Source: Craspedostauros australis
Lineage: Eukaryota; Bacillariophyta; Bacillariophyceae; Mastogloiales; Achnanthaceae
DNA length: 64,000 bases
Direction: 5' to 3'
Assembly: GCA_026770025.1 (NCBI GenBank)
Contig: JAMXDE010000012.1
Location: 310,001-374,000, forward strand
Part shown: piece by piece, positions 31,601 through 41,643 of the stretch
How the letters are laid out: each line of letters begins with the position of its first letter
Position numbering within the stretch: the stretch's first letter is position 1
Position numbers and translations under genes: made by a program
The notes under the pieces: model-generated
The model's database searches: none
Seen by the model: the letters and a program-made list of their open reading frames with translations, nothing else
What the model was told of the DNA's origin: nothing

Positions 31601-32872
31601 CTTGTGCGAATCGTATTGCTATTACAGTATAATGGTATTGTACGAGTGGACAGAGAGGTTGGAGAGTGTTGTATCGCTGATACTACGACTGGCGCTTGAT
31701 ATGATTGACGTATAATAGATTGCAAGCCGCTTCGGAGCACTCGCACTCTATCAAACGATGATGATCGGTGAGGCGGCGGCAGATGCGATGCGGAATGATC
31801 GAGAGGGAACCGGCACAGGAACGCTGCCTTGCTTCATTGAGTGCTCCAGGAAGATTGTTGTTGTGTTTGGATCCCCCTTCTCTTCCACGAATTCGCGACA
31901 AAGTTCTACTTTTTGCCGCAGTCCTCCCAACATCGTGACAACCAAAACAAGAAACACGGCTGGGCCACCTCTCACATCCGCACAACTGGAAGGTGACGAT
32001 GAAGCCCTCTACTTGACGTATCCTCCCCTCGCTGTCATCGAGCTGAATCCATCAACCTCGATCTGACATTTGCGCATGTAATGGTGCAGTTTGTGCTCTG
32101 CATGTACGGGTATGCATGTGGAGTAGTCTGGATGTTTTATGAATCAATTCCACCATGTTTATCTAGACTTCTTATGTAGCCTGGAAGTCGTGGGTGGGCG
32201 GATCACAGGCCAGTCCCGTTTCCAACCGCAACGCTTCCGCTTTCACGTGTGGACGCGAGCCAGCCACGAACTAGACACTATCTATGATACGTGACTGAGA
32301 TCGCTTCATTCGTGTCCGTGTCCATCACACACGATGCGCTCGACCTCTTTGCGTGTGTGTGGTGTCTGATCAAGTATCGGTGGTTATGTGGTCATTGGTT
32401 GGAGCTGGAGATGGAGCTGGCCAAGGCTGATGAACGAAGCTGCCAGACCACTATTATGTATAGCAAGTTACTCATACTGTTAGTACATATTATACCATAC
32501 TCGTAGAACAGAGAATAGAAGAGAATAGAAGAGACTAGCAAAGCAAAGAATTGCACAACGCAAGCTACATTTGTGGAAAAGACAAAAGAGACAACAGCAA
32601 CAGAAGTGCCAACCAAAGCAGGGGAGAGCGATTTCCCATGCAGCCAACAAACACAGAGTAATCGCATTGGTGGGAGTGGATGGAGAGGGAAGTGAACACG
32701 CGGAACCAAGCCAGGCCACGACTGCGGATACTGCCACGCACAGCGCCTTTGCAGTCATCGCATACTCGTATGCATACGAAAGGAACGGCGAGCGTGGAAG
32801 GCAGAGTGCCAATATCGAGTAATACCTAGGGTACTTGGAGGTTGAGCGATTTGGGTTGGGAGGGGAACGAAC
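31601..32872. promoter_or_regulatory. Divergent promoter region between MED6 and the MFS gene
   Basis: 1.27 kb between two head-to-head genes. Open frames present are short and unrecognisable. AATAGAAGAGA is repeated near 32514-32536. Promoter role inferred from position. Confidence 0.45.
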
Positions 32873-35236
32873 ATGGAGGCTTCTGACGATGGAGATCCAA
32901 CATCATCAGGATCGACTTCGCAGTTTCATTCACCGTTGCATTCACCATTACATGCAAGGTCGCAAACTCCCTCGTCTCTTGCAGTGCACATTGAGGACTA
33001 CGCATCACCAAGTCAGAAATCAACACGCATGCTTGCATCCACGCTATCACCATCGACCTCTTCAACAGCCAACGATGCCGATCAAGGCTATGGCACCACA
33101 CTCACCAGCTTTACCACCAACATGAGCAACAGCAACAAGCATGCGGGCGTGCATAGCCAAATGCGAATGCACACACGCATGCAGAGCAGCATGGACAACA
33201 GTGACGACAACGAAAATGAAAGTGCCGATCACGGCAATCCTGATGACGAGAACGATAGCATCGGTGGAAGCTGGGCCATCCCATTGCCTCGACGCCCGCT
33301 GCATCACACCGTCGGTCGCCGATCGGGCTTTCTGCAAACCTCATCGACCAGGCTCATCCAAACGATTCACCGCATACGGCCACAACAGACAAGGCCCAAC
33401 ACAGATCAGCAACGACGCCAGCAGACACCACGTGCACGATACAGGAGCGGCGTTTCATCAATGTCGACGTCAGCGTCAGTGTCGACGGCGTCGTCGTGGT
33501 CGCCGTTGTCATCGGCATCAATTCGTGGATATCGCACAACTACAGATACCGAGTCTCCTCGTCGCTTCAGTACCAACGCGAACGAAGTGCTTTGGGGTAG
33601 CGACAACATCCAGGATGGCAAGTTATCGGCTAGTAGCGCTGCGAGAAGGACGAGGAAACAACGGCTGGAGGAGTCCTTCACAAGCCACGAGGAAGAGACC
33701 TTCGTCGCAAAGATGCTCGACTTCTTCTTCGGCTTCATGTATGAAGATGACGAGCCGACCGTTCCGGTTGATTACTACAGACGCAATGACGAACCAACTG
33801 TGTCCCTCTTCTCTGCCGGTGCATGGAACAAGCTCAACATGGCGCTTTTCGCGGCCTACTCGCTCGCAACGCTGGCATCGATGGCACCTGTCATCCTCGT
33901 GCCAATCATCAGCGATAAATTCCATGCAGCGGACTCCGTTCAAGGGACGGCCTTCGCCTCGCACGCAGTTGCCTCGTCCGTGCTTGGCACTGCCTGTGGC
34001 AAGTTTCTGAATGGACCCGCTGGCGACGTGTTCGGAGCGCGGCGAACGCTGTGGGCTTACTCCATGATGCTGTCACTGGCTCTGATGTACCTATCAGCAT
34101 CGCAATCGTCCAATCACGCACTGTGGGGATGTTTCATGGTCGACTTCTGCCAGTCCGTGCAATGGCCTTGCGTCCTCATCATCCTCTCCTCCCACTACAA
34201 CTCCGACGAACAGAGGCAACGATCATTCCATGAATATGAGAATGCAATCAATATCCTCTCCATCGCCGCAAGGCTGGGGTCCCTCGTCGGCATCTCCATG
34301 TTCTCGAACTTGCTTCAAACGCTGCACTGGAGGGTGGTGTCGTTGGGCGCAGCTTGGGCGTCGCTGATCGCGTCATCCATTTACTTTCTGTACGTGACGG
34401 ACTCGCCCGATCAGCTCAATGCCGCAAAGAACGGCATGGATCCCTTGCTCTCCGCCAAGCTGGAGTCCGTGAAATGCTGGGCAAATCCCCTGCAATCCAC
34501 CATCCTCGTGCTCCGAATCTTCCAATCCTTTATCCGCAAGAACCTCATCCCGTCCCTCAGCATGGTCCTGAAGAGCGGGGCGTTCTGGATCTTTTCGTTG
34601 GCACACACGGGATCGTCCATGATCCGGTCTTCAGACCGTATGCTGGGAGAGTACTACTACAGCACATCCGATGGCACGCTCACGAAGAACGAAGCAGCTG
34701 GCATGGCGGCCTATCTCTCGTTCGGGAACATCATGGGCCTGCTGATTGGCGGTCAGATCTTTGCGAACCAAAGCGAGCGTCAGCGCAAGTGGATCGTCTC
34801 CCGCATGTACGTCGTCACCATCTGCTCCGTGTATGCGCTGGCGTTCCTTGGCCATTCCAAGACCAAGCAGACTATCAACGAACCTGGCCTGGTGTCATTC
34901 CTGCAGGTGCTGTTCTCGTTCACCATGGGATGCGGCATCGCCATTATGCTGTACATCCTGCCAGGACTGGCGGGCATCATGTTTGGCAGCAACACGGGGC
35001 TCTTCGCATCCTACTCGGATGGTGTTGCGTACGCAATGGCCTCCATCGTCTGGAGGATCGTTGGTAGCGCGGTAGACAGCGACCAGCAGGGAGGCGATGG
35101 CTGGGCCTATGGATGGGCCGCTGTGGCTCTGTTGATGATCCTCTGTGCCGTTCTGATGCTTGAGTTTTTGGAGCATTACTTTGTGCGACCAAGCGGCCAG
35201 GTCAGCGGAACTTACGAGACGATCATTCTGGCGTAG
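32873..35236 (+). CDS. Major facilitator superfamily transporter with long cytosolic N-terminus
   Basis: Membrane transporter of unknown substrate. Single exon, 787 residues. The first 315 or so are hydrophilic (Ser/Thr/His-rich, with a basic RRTRKQRLEESF segment). About 12 hydrophobic segments follow, starting at LNMALFAAYSLATLASMAPV. FLNGPAGDVFGARRTLW sits where the MFS loop 2-3 signature (G...D..GRR) belongs. The segment FCQSVQWPCVLIILSSHY resembles sugar-phosphate/organophosphate antiporter members, so a phosphorylated or organic anion substrate is possible but unproven. No plastid presequence is visible. The long N-terminal domain could be regulatory. Confidence 0.88.
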   Translation: MEASDDGDPTSSGSTSQFHSPLHSPLHARSQTPSSLAVHIEDYASPSQKSTRMLASTLSPSTSSTANDADQGYGTTLTSFTTNMSNSNKHAGVHSQMRMHTRMQSSMDNSDDNENESADHGNPDDENDSIGGSWAIPLPRRPLHHTVGRRSGFLQTSSTRLIQTIHRIRPQQTRPNTDQQRRQQTPRARYRSGVSSMSTSASVSTASSWSPLSSASIRGYRTTTDTESPRRFSTNANEVLWGSDNIQDGKLSASSAARRTRKQRLEESFTSHEEETFVAKMLDFFFGFMYEDDEPTVPVDYYRRNDEPTVSLFSAGAWNKLNMALFAAYSLATLASMAPVILVPIISDKFHAADSVQGTAFASHAVASSVLGTACGKFLNGPAGDVFGARRTLWAYSMMLSLALMYLSASQSSNHALWGCFMVDFCQSVQWPCVLIILSSHYNSDEQRQRSFHEYENAINILSIAARLGSLVGISMFSNLLQTLHWRVVSLGAAWASLIASSIYFLYVTDSPDQLNAAKNGMDPLLSAKLESVKCWANPLQSTILVLRIFQSFIRKNLIPSLSMVLKSGAFWIFSLAHTGSSMIRSSDRMLGEYYYSTSDGTLTKNEAAGMAAYLSFGNIMGLLIGGQIFANQSERQRKWIVSRMYVVTICSVYALAFLGHSKTKQTINEPGLVSFLQVLFSFTMGCGIAIMLYILPGLAGIMFGSNTGLFASYSDGVAYAMASIVWRIVGSAVDSDQQGGDGWAYGWAAVALLMILCAVLMLEFLEHYFVRPSGQVSGTYETIILA

Positions 35237-35811
35237 TGCAGGAGGGAAGGTTGCTGCTAGGTGTTGGCGATTGGCGATTGAAAGATCGTTCATAGAGCCA
35301 GTTGCATCTTTCTCTCTTTGAGAGACTAGCTCGTAGGATACAAAATACAATTAGTGCAAGTAATAGATTCGGTTCGAGCCGAATAACAAGAAGCAAACTT
35401 TCCGTAACCGTGTGCACTCAGCAATGGAACGGGCACCACCCTCAAGTACTATTTGCTGCGACAGTCATCTGAGCAAGTAACATTCATAGAACTTCAAAGG
35501 ACTGCTTGTGTGCACAACCTATTCTACTATTATGCTGTGTTGGTGAAGTACAATGGGACCATTCATATCATTTCTGCTCCGGTCTGCTGCGATTGTTGGT
35601 GTTTCGCATAGCAGACTGAAGGCTGATGTGTTTCCTTGCTTTGTTCATCTCATGGCTCAACACAGCTGTGGACGCCCCACCAATGCACACATGGCACCAC
35701 GTCATCTTCGAAAAAGCTCCAAAGAAGCACTCTACCGTTTCTTACGTATTGCTAGATGGTCCTCATCTCGCGACTGCGGCTGCGTCGTCGCAATTCATCA
35801 TACGATTGGTG
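35237..35811. other. Intergenic: converging 3' ends of MFS and ISCA1
   Basis: No gene seen. It contains the perfect inverted repeat ATTCGG-TTCGAG-CCGAAT at 35367-35384, about 130 bases after the MFS stop. Confidence 0.5.
35367..35384. repeat. Short hairpin-forming inverted repeat
   Basis: Six-base arms ATTCGG and CCGAAT around a six-base TTCGAG centre. It may form a hairpin in the MFS 3' UTR. It superficially resembles a tRNA B box but cannot make a proper T-arm. Confidence 0.6.
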
Positions 35812-36838
35812 CTATACGTTGAAGGACTCGCCACAGCCGCATTCACCTTTGGAATTGGGATTGTTGAAGGTGAATTCGCTGGCCAGTTCATTCTCCTCCC
35901 AATCCACGACGGTTCCAACAACGTTGAACAAGGCCATCGGCTCGATGAAGATGTTGACCCCGTGCGACGTCATCGCAGTGTCCTTCGGCGGCTTTTCAAA
36001 TGCGTAATTCAATGTGTAGGACAGTCCGTTGCATCCTCTTCGTTTGACGCCCAGCCGTATTCCCAATGCGCCTTCCGCATTGTCGCTGGAGAGCAATTCC
36101 TGTATCCTTTCTGCTGCCCGGTCCGTCTGAAAACAGTACATGGAATCAGAAAAAGAACGAGGAAAGAGTGGGTGTCCGTATCCGATATAAACAACATGGG
36201 GAATGGAGCACATCACATTCGATTTGCCCAAATGAATAAATGAACGAGTGAATGGACGAATGATTGAAGGAAAGAGTGGGACAGGTCAGATGAGCGTTTT
36301 GTTGCTGATCACGAGTGGAATGATCCATAGCATGCGTACGGCATGGCGCTACAGAATGTTTGGCCGCAACCCAGATGATTCGCATTGCGCATTACACATC
36401 GAGTTGTGTGCCTTGCACACTGCATCATGGGATGTTGCCTCACATCACATCACATCGCATCGCCGTTTGTCCAGTTTGCTCCTCGTCGTTTTCTTTTCTT
36501 TTCCTCTGTCGTTCCTGCAGTTTGGTCCAATTATAGAGATCGCAGACCACATGACAAGTCAAGCTGAGGTATTCATCAAACGACGAGCAGCACATGCTCG
36601 GATAGGCACTCACCAGCTGGATGGGATCCTTCGTTTCCAGAATGCGCCGTCTTCGTGGCTTCTTCTGTGGAACAGCGGAGAAGGATCTGCTGTTGATAAC
36701 ACCACCATTGCTGCTTGCGACTCCATTCAAGAGAGACCCTGCATGCGCTGCAGAAGCTCCGTTGCTGGAGAGGAACCTCCGCGCCACATTCGCGGAGACG
36801 GCCGCTGATGGGAAGCGGATCAACCTTGTGGCATTCAT
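35812..36838 (-). CDS. ISCA1: Mitochondrial iron-sulfur cluster assembly protein, A-type
   Basis: A-type carrier that helps mature [4Fe-4S] proteins. Exon 1 is 36838..36614, the intron 36613..36127 (GTGAGT to TTTTCAG), exon 2 36126..35812; 179 residues. The N-terminus [10 protein letters not shown]...ARRFL is Arg- and Ser-rich without acids, typical of a mitochondrial presequence. The domain starts at [12 protein letters not shown]. All three ligand cysteines are present: Cys107 in [10 protein letters not shown], and Cys171 and Cys173 in GECGCGESF, with the usual spacing. The chain reads through [17 protein letters not shown] as expected. ISCA1 is preferred over ISCA2 because of the [13 protein letters not shown] context. 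Confidence 0.94.
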
Positions 36839-37544
36839 GTTGTCTGCGATTTCCTTCTCCCGAGAGAGAAAATGTCTTGGTGTGTGATATCTCCTGCGTT
36901 GACAGCTAGAGTCTTGCGATTGATGTTTATTCCGATAGTCCTTGCTGCAATGCTTGTCGGTGTCGCTCGATGATCTCCCTTGCTGATGCCTGATGACGAC
37001 CTTGATGATGGTCTTGACTTTGAGTATGGCCTGTTAATGTCACGATTGCTGTCTCTGTGTTTGCCGTGACCAGATTGTGGATGGAGGCCGAGAGGAATCC
37101 AGAACATCGCCCATTCCTTCGTTTGTTGCGCGCTCATCATCGTGTTTCGGCACGTCGAGAGAACTTTGTCGAACTTCATCTAATCATATGAGTCGAATAT
37201 TGCACACGTCATCATAAACTGCACAGATAATCTATACAAATAAAATATACAAATCCAGCAAACAGCCCCAAGAGTTGCCAAGCCACGACACTTGTGTGGT
37301 ATTCTTGGATGAATGGTAATACGTTCGTATAATACTTTAAATATGACACTCGTGCTTCGTTGCTCCTTATGTATTATACCTACGTAAGCGGGTGTGCTCT
37401 ACTTTTACTCTACATTCATTTGCTTCGATGGTTGCGGGTGCGCTATGTACACAGCTGGATCAATGGCTGGTAGCTACTCTTCAACAACTCCCTCCCCTTT
37501 TCTCACTTCCGAGCAAATCGCATTATATAATATGTACGTACTCG
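36839..37544. other. Intergenic: ISCA1 promoter side and RING gene 3' flank
   Basis: No supportable gene. An AT-rich segment (37200-37390) with TATAAT-like words is the most AT-rich stretch nearby. Confidence 0.5.
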
Positions 37545-39557
37545 CTAGGAATGCAGGGACGACGCCTGCTTGGCAAGGATCTGGCCCAATCTGGCGAACG
37601 CCCACGATGGAACGGAGCCATCGGAGCAGGTGGAGTCTTGCATCGGGTCGTGGATCGGCAAGCACATCGCCGATGCCTCCTTCTTGCAGGTCGGGCATCC
37701 GCTGGTGTAGCATTCGTCGAAGGAGTGGGACCCGGCCAGCCACTTGTCGATGCAGCCGACGTGGAACAGATGATCGCACGGCAGCACCCGCAAACGATCC
37801 CCGTGCGAAAAGGTCTCCATGCAGATCACGCAGCCCGCGCCGTTCGAAACAAACGGGGATGTTGCGTCGTGTTGGATCGTGCTAGTTGCAGCCCCGGCTG
37901 ACGGTGGTGCATCATCCAGCGGCATGCCTTCGCTGATGATGATCTGTCCACCGTCTTCGGTCTTGGTTTTCGTGATCGCTTCGTGCGGGGCCTTGTCACT
38001 TGAGACCATCATCCAGCTCCAGCTCTCTCGCGAGGACGGCTCGTCTTCCGGGATGGTGGCCACCGTTGGTAGCATTGATGACGATACCAGCACCGACCGT
38101 CCGGATGGCGAGGACGCTGCTGCTCTAGTTGCTGAGGTAGTCTCACTTTGTCGAGCTCTTGGTGAAATCTGCTCGTAGCTGTGGTCGGTCGCAACATCGT
38201 TGCGAGTGCTTGGAGAATTGAGGGACGGCGGCGGAGCTGCGTGTGAAGACGATATCGACGTCGACACCGTCGTCGACATCGACGATGAAGTCTGTTGTTC
38301 CGTTTGAGTGTACGTGATGGTTGGTAGCTTGAGGATGCTGTCGACATCGAGGTGGCGGGACGCATTGCGGGCCATCCGGGCGATGTCCATTTGGCTGATG
38401 ACGTAGTCCAACTGGTTGCCGTCGCTGCTTTTGGAGGCATCGGCGTGATCATTTCCGCTTGATGGCAATGCGGCGATGTGCTGAGTTGCTTGGTCGGGAT
38501 AGCAAGTCTTGGCGATCTCTGACAGAGAAAGATCGAAGCGCTCGCTCTTTGCGATTGAAGCGAGTGGGGTGGATGGTGATGACGATGATGTCTGTGGCTT
38601 TACGAGTGATGTTCCATCTTCTGCAGATCTTGACGAAGAGAGGTAGATACTGGAGATTCCATCCCCGGTTTCCTTTTCATCACCGTCGTCCGACAGCGAC
38701 GAGCAGTCCGATCCAGCATCGCAGCAGTCATCTGCGCTTTGGGGATTGTGTCCGTCGTAGTCATAATCGTAGTCGTCATCATAATCGTCATCTTCACGTT
38801 CGCTCTCTGTGTAGTCAGGTGGGTTCAAGCTATCATCTTCGTACTCATTGATGCGTTGCAACGGCCCCAACGATCGCTGCTGATTTCGTGAAGTCGATGT
38901 TGCTGGAGAGGGAGCGGACGCGTCCTGCACGAGCCACGATCCGAAGCGCGCAAGCACCGAGTCATTGGTTTGTGCCAGAGACGAGGTTGCTTTGTGGTGC
39001 TGGGGGTGCATGTAGTCCTTGCCACCGCCGAGCAGGCGACCATCGACGAGCTCGAGCAATGGAAGGAAGCCGTCTTTGGTGAGACGTGGAGACTTGGAGT
39101 GGTGGATGGCGGTCACTGAAGCCGATGCCACGATGAGGGCAAGTTGCCGGCAGTGCTCCAGCAACATTTCATTCTGATCAATGGCATTTGTTTTGGAAAT
39201 GGCGGAACTGCGGCCGTTGTTGGTGTTGTTGTAGTTCTGTGAGTTTTGACGAAATGAAGGAGGCGCGTGGCGGAACCAGCCGACGTAGGGTGACCGCTTC
39301 TGGGCTTTGGAAGACAGAGGCGAAGACCGAATCCGGATGTTGGCGCGGACGTTGACGCTCTTGGAGGTTGTGCACGTCATGGTCGTACCCAAGAAGCAGG
39401 AACGGAAGGTCGACGGTGGGGAGTGACGGAAGGATCCGACGTAGGGATTGGTCTTTTGGAGACGACTTTTGACCAGGAGGGAAGTGGTGTGAATTCCGTA
39501 CTTCGATGGCAATGAGGTCCTTCGTCGCAAGGTGCATTTCGCGTTTGGATTGTCCAT
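37545..39557 (-). CDS. RING-H2 protein with a duplicated PYVGxFRHxPPS module
   Basis: Probable ubiquitin ligase; 670 residues, one exon. Near the C-terminus (about 575-632) is a RING-H2 finger: CVICMETFSHGDRLRVLPC, DHLFHVGCIDKWL and CPTCK. A longer than usual loop separates the sixth and seventh ligands, and two further Cys/His residues lie in that loop. The N-terminus carries two related blocks 52 residues apart: NPYVGSFRHSPPSTFR (from residue 37) and SPYVGWFRHAPPSFR (from residue 89), each preceded by a basic Ser-rich stretch. A more ordered segment follows (HCRQLALIVASASVTAIHH), then an acidic, Ser-rich linker with a Tyr-Asp repeat. No membrane segment is visible. Its substrate is unknown. 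Confidence 0.88.
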   Translation of the reverse strand: MDNPNAKCTLRRRTSLPSKYGIHTTSLLVKSRLQKTNPYVGSFRHSPPSTFRSCFLGTTMTCTTSKSVNVRANIRIRSSPLSSKAQKRSPYVGWFRHAPPSFRQNSQNYNNTNNGRSSAISKTNAIDQNEMLLEHCRQLALIVASASVTAIHHSKSPRLTKDGFLPLLELVDGRLLGGGKDYMHPQHHKATSSLAQTNDSVLARFGSWLVQDASAPSPATSTSRNQQRSLGPLQRINEYEDDSLNPPDYTESEREDDDYDDDYDYDYDGHNPQSADDCCDAGSDCSSLSDDGDEKETGDGISSIYLSSSRSAEDGTSLVKPQTSSSSPSTPLASIAKSERFDLSLSEIAKTCYPDQATQHIAALPSSGNDHADASKSSDGNQLDYVISQMDIARMARNASRHLDVDSILKLPTITYTQTEQQTSSSMSTTVSTSISSSHAAPPPSLNSPSTRNDVATDHSYEQISPRARQSETTSATRAAASSPSGRSVLVSSSMLPTVATIPEDEPSSRESWSWMMVSSDKAPHEAITKTKTEDGGQIIISEGMPLDDAPPSAGAATSTIQHDATSPFVSNGAGCVICMETFSHGDRLRVLPCDHLFHVGCIDKWLAGSHSFDECYTSGCPTCKKEASAMCLPIHDPMQDSTCSDGSVPSWAFARLGQILAKQASSLHS

Positions 39558-39638
39558 GGTTCGCAGTAATTATCAGTATGACACTCTCTGTCGAAGAGTG
39601 CGCTGTTGCTGTGTGGGTGATGCTGTGTTCCGGGGTGC

Positions 39639-39654
39639 TCTCTCTCTCTCTCTC
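39639..39654. repeat. CT microsatellite upstream of the RING gene
   Basis: Sixteen-base pure CT run, GA in the sense of the downstream RING mRNA. Position and orientation match the run in front of the myotubularin gene. Confidence 0.9.
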
Positions 39655-41240
39655 GTGTGACAAGATGGAATTCGGGTCAGTTGTTCTGTAGTTCTCCAGT
39701 CCACACAGTTTGGTGCGTGCCTGATTGGGAGAGTCTGACCAGAAGAGTCTAAGAATGACGACGAAGTTCTGTGTGGACGAGAAGGTGATGAAGAACAGTA
39801 GCAGCAGCAGCAGCAGCAACATCAGCAACAGGGACAGCAATTGTTTTGGCGATGACGATGGAGACGGCAAACGATGAAAGATGAGTGATGAGACAGGTGA
39901 TGAATGAAGAGTGCTTGTGAGGGGTGTGAATGATGAAAGTCATTTGGTGGCAGACGAAGGAGTCGACGACTGGATACATAGGTCGTACAAGTACCGAGGA
40001 ACAGGGGCGTGGGTGGATGACTGGGGAATTCAGCGGAGTGTGATGCAATGCGATGCCGTTGGATGTCGTTTTTCGAGATGCGCGGCTGGTCTTCGATGAG
40101 AACATTGCCGAAAACGCACGAGAAATGACCACTCGCAACCACCCAGCGTTCTGCTTCGCAGGATTGGCGGCAAGCATGCTTCCTGATCGATCAACGACAC
40201 GAGTGTCACCGTTTGCGCTGCTGCTCTGTCTTTGCGACTGATGCTCTTGTTTCCTGCACTCATTGCCTCGAGAAGTGCATCGCCACAGCCAGTTGCATCC
40301 CCTCCCATTGTGACAAGGCCTGCTCTATTGCCTGGTGGCCGTCACAGTGTCGATTAGCAAAGACAGGACAAGTGCACCCTTCGGTTCATGCGCTTCTTGT
40401 TCCCCCTTCCAGTCTTGTTCATTGCAGCTCACAGACTTCACCATCTGAGTACTCTCTGGTTGGCTTCACTCACCTCTCCAGTTCAATAAAAAGATGGGTC
40501 TTGTGATCAGGTGAAGTCACTCAGCTCTATGGTCGCTCCTTCGGAGAGTGCGGTATTGGTATGAACGTTCGACAGTGTACTACTACGGATGCGAGTACCA
40601 ATAGAGGAGATACCTGTGCTCTCTGCCGCAATGTCCAATGCGAGTGTTGTTCTTGTTGTTGCCAATGTTGATGTATTGCCTCGTCGCAGCGATGGTTTGA
40701 ACTCAGCTCTCTCCCAACGTCTTTCGCTTTGCTGGGGTGTGTTGTGGCGCAAGCCTGGTTTGTTGTTGCGTTGTGCTACTGCAGCTCGTATAATACTACT
40801 GAAGAGTGTGGTGGTGTGTGTATTGATGTGCTCCAGCCTGCTTCCTTCCTTTTGATTTGCGCTTCGCCCAGACTTCTTGCGTTTGATGTTCTGCGTCCGA
40901 ACTTTGGTTTTTGTTCTGTGGGAAGTTGTCGCAGCTGGTTGCGCGCGCAATCCGCGTGTCGTGGCAAGGAGAGCTGATTGGGGGAAGAACACGGACGAAG
41001 AAGATGTCAACAATTCGTTTGTGATGTGACACGTCTCCGACACCAGAACTGTCACCCCCACACACCAGAACGTTCACCACAAAGACCACAAAAGATACCA
41101 AGCTCAACCAATTGACATCACCCACCTCCTCCCAGACGCACCCCTGTCACCCGCCAAGAGCGTGGTCACCACGCCGCACCTTTCGACACCACAGATCTTC
41201 TTTCACATCGCGATAGAGTATTAGTACTCCACCAGCCGAT

Positions 41241-41258
41241 CTCTCTCTCTCTCTCTCT
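41241..41258. repeat. (CT)9 microsatellite
   Basis: Eighteen-base pure CT run in the gap between the RING and PAP genes, flanked by TAGTACTCC on one side. Confidence 0.9.
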
Positions 41259-41643
41259 GCTGATCGAGAGAGCATTCTATTATGTTGTATCTGCATTCAC
41301 ACACGTACAACTACGAAGGAGCATGTATTACTACTCCACGTGATAAACAAGAGAAGATCAGAGCACGGATGCAGCATCCTTTCATGGAAGGCGCGAGGAT
41401 ATCGTGCTCCTGAGATGCCACGGCATTACTTTCCTCTTCAGCTTCCCTTCTTCCCTTTCCCCGTCATGTATTGTCTTCGAATTGCATTCCAGACTCCAAG
41501 GCCGGAACAATTGTTCTACGTTCCTCTACTCTCTGTTGGCATTCTCCAGTATTGGCCACTCTGCGACTTGCCTCCAACCATGCTAGTGCATCCATACTCT
41601 CTGGAGCGAGGGAGAGAGCATCCATGCTCTACACAACACATCA

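Larger units (their letters stand above)
39558..41643. other. 2.1 kb intergenic: RING promoter side and PAP 3' flank
   Basis: No frame resembles a known protein. It contains CT runs at 39639-39654 (about 80 bases upstream of the RING ATG) and 41241-41258, and several GAGTA/TACTCC words near 40445 and 41220-41340. Confidence 0.5.

Noticed and set aside
35363-35390. tRNA-like GGTTCGAGCC in the MFS-ISCA1 gap
   Set aside because: The T-arm does not pair in register and no acceptor stem or anticodon arm can be drawn around it.
40507-41061. 184-codon minus-strand frame between RING and PAP
   Set aside because: No recognisable motif, Thr/Ser/Arg-rich composition typical of non-coding DNA here.
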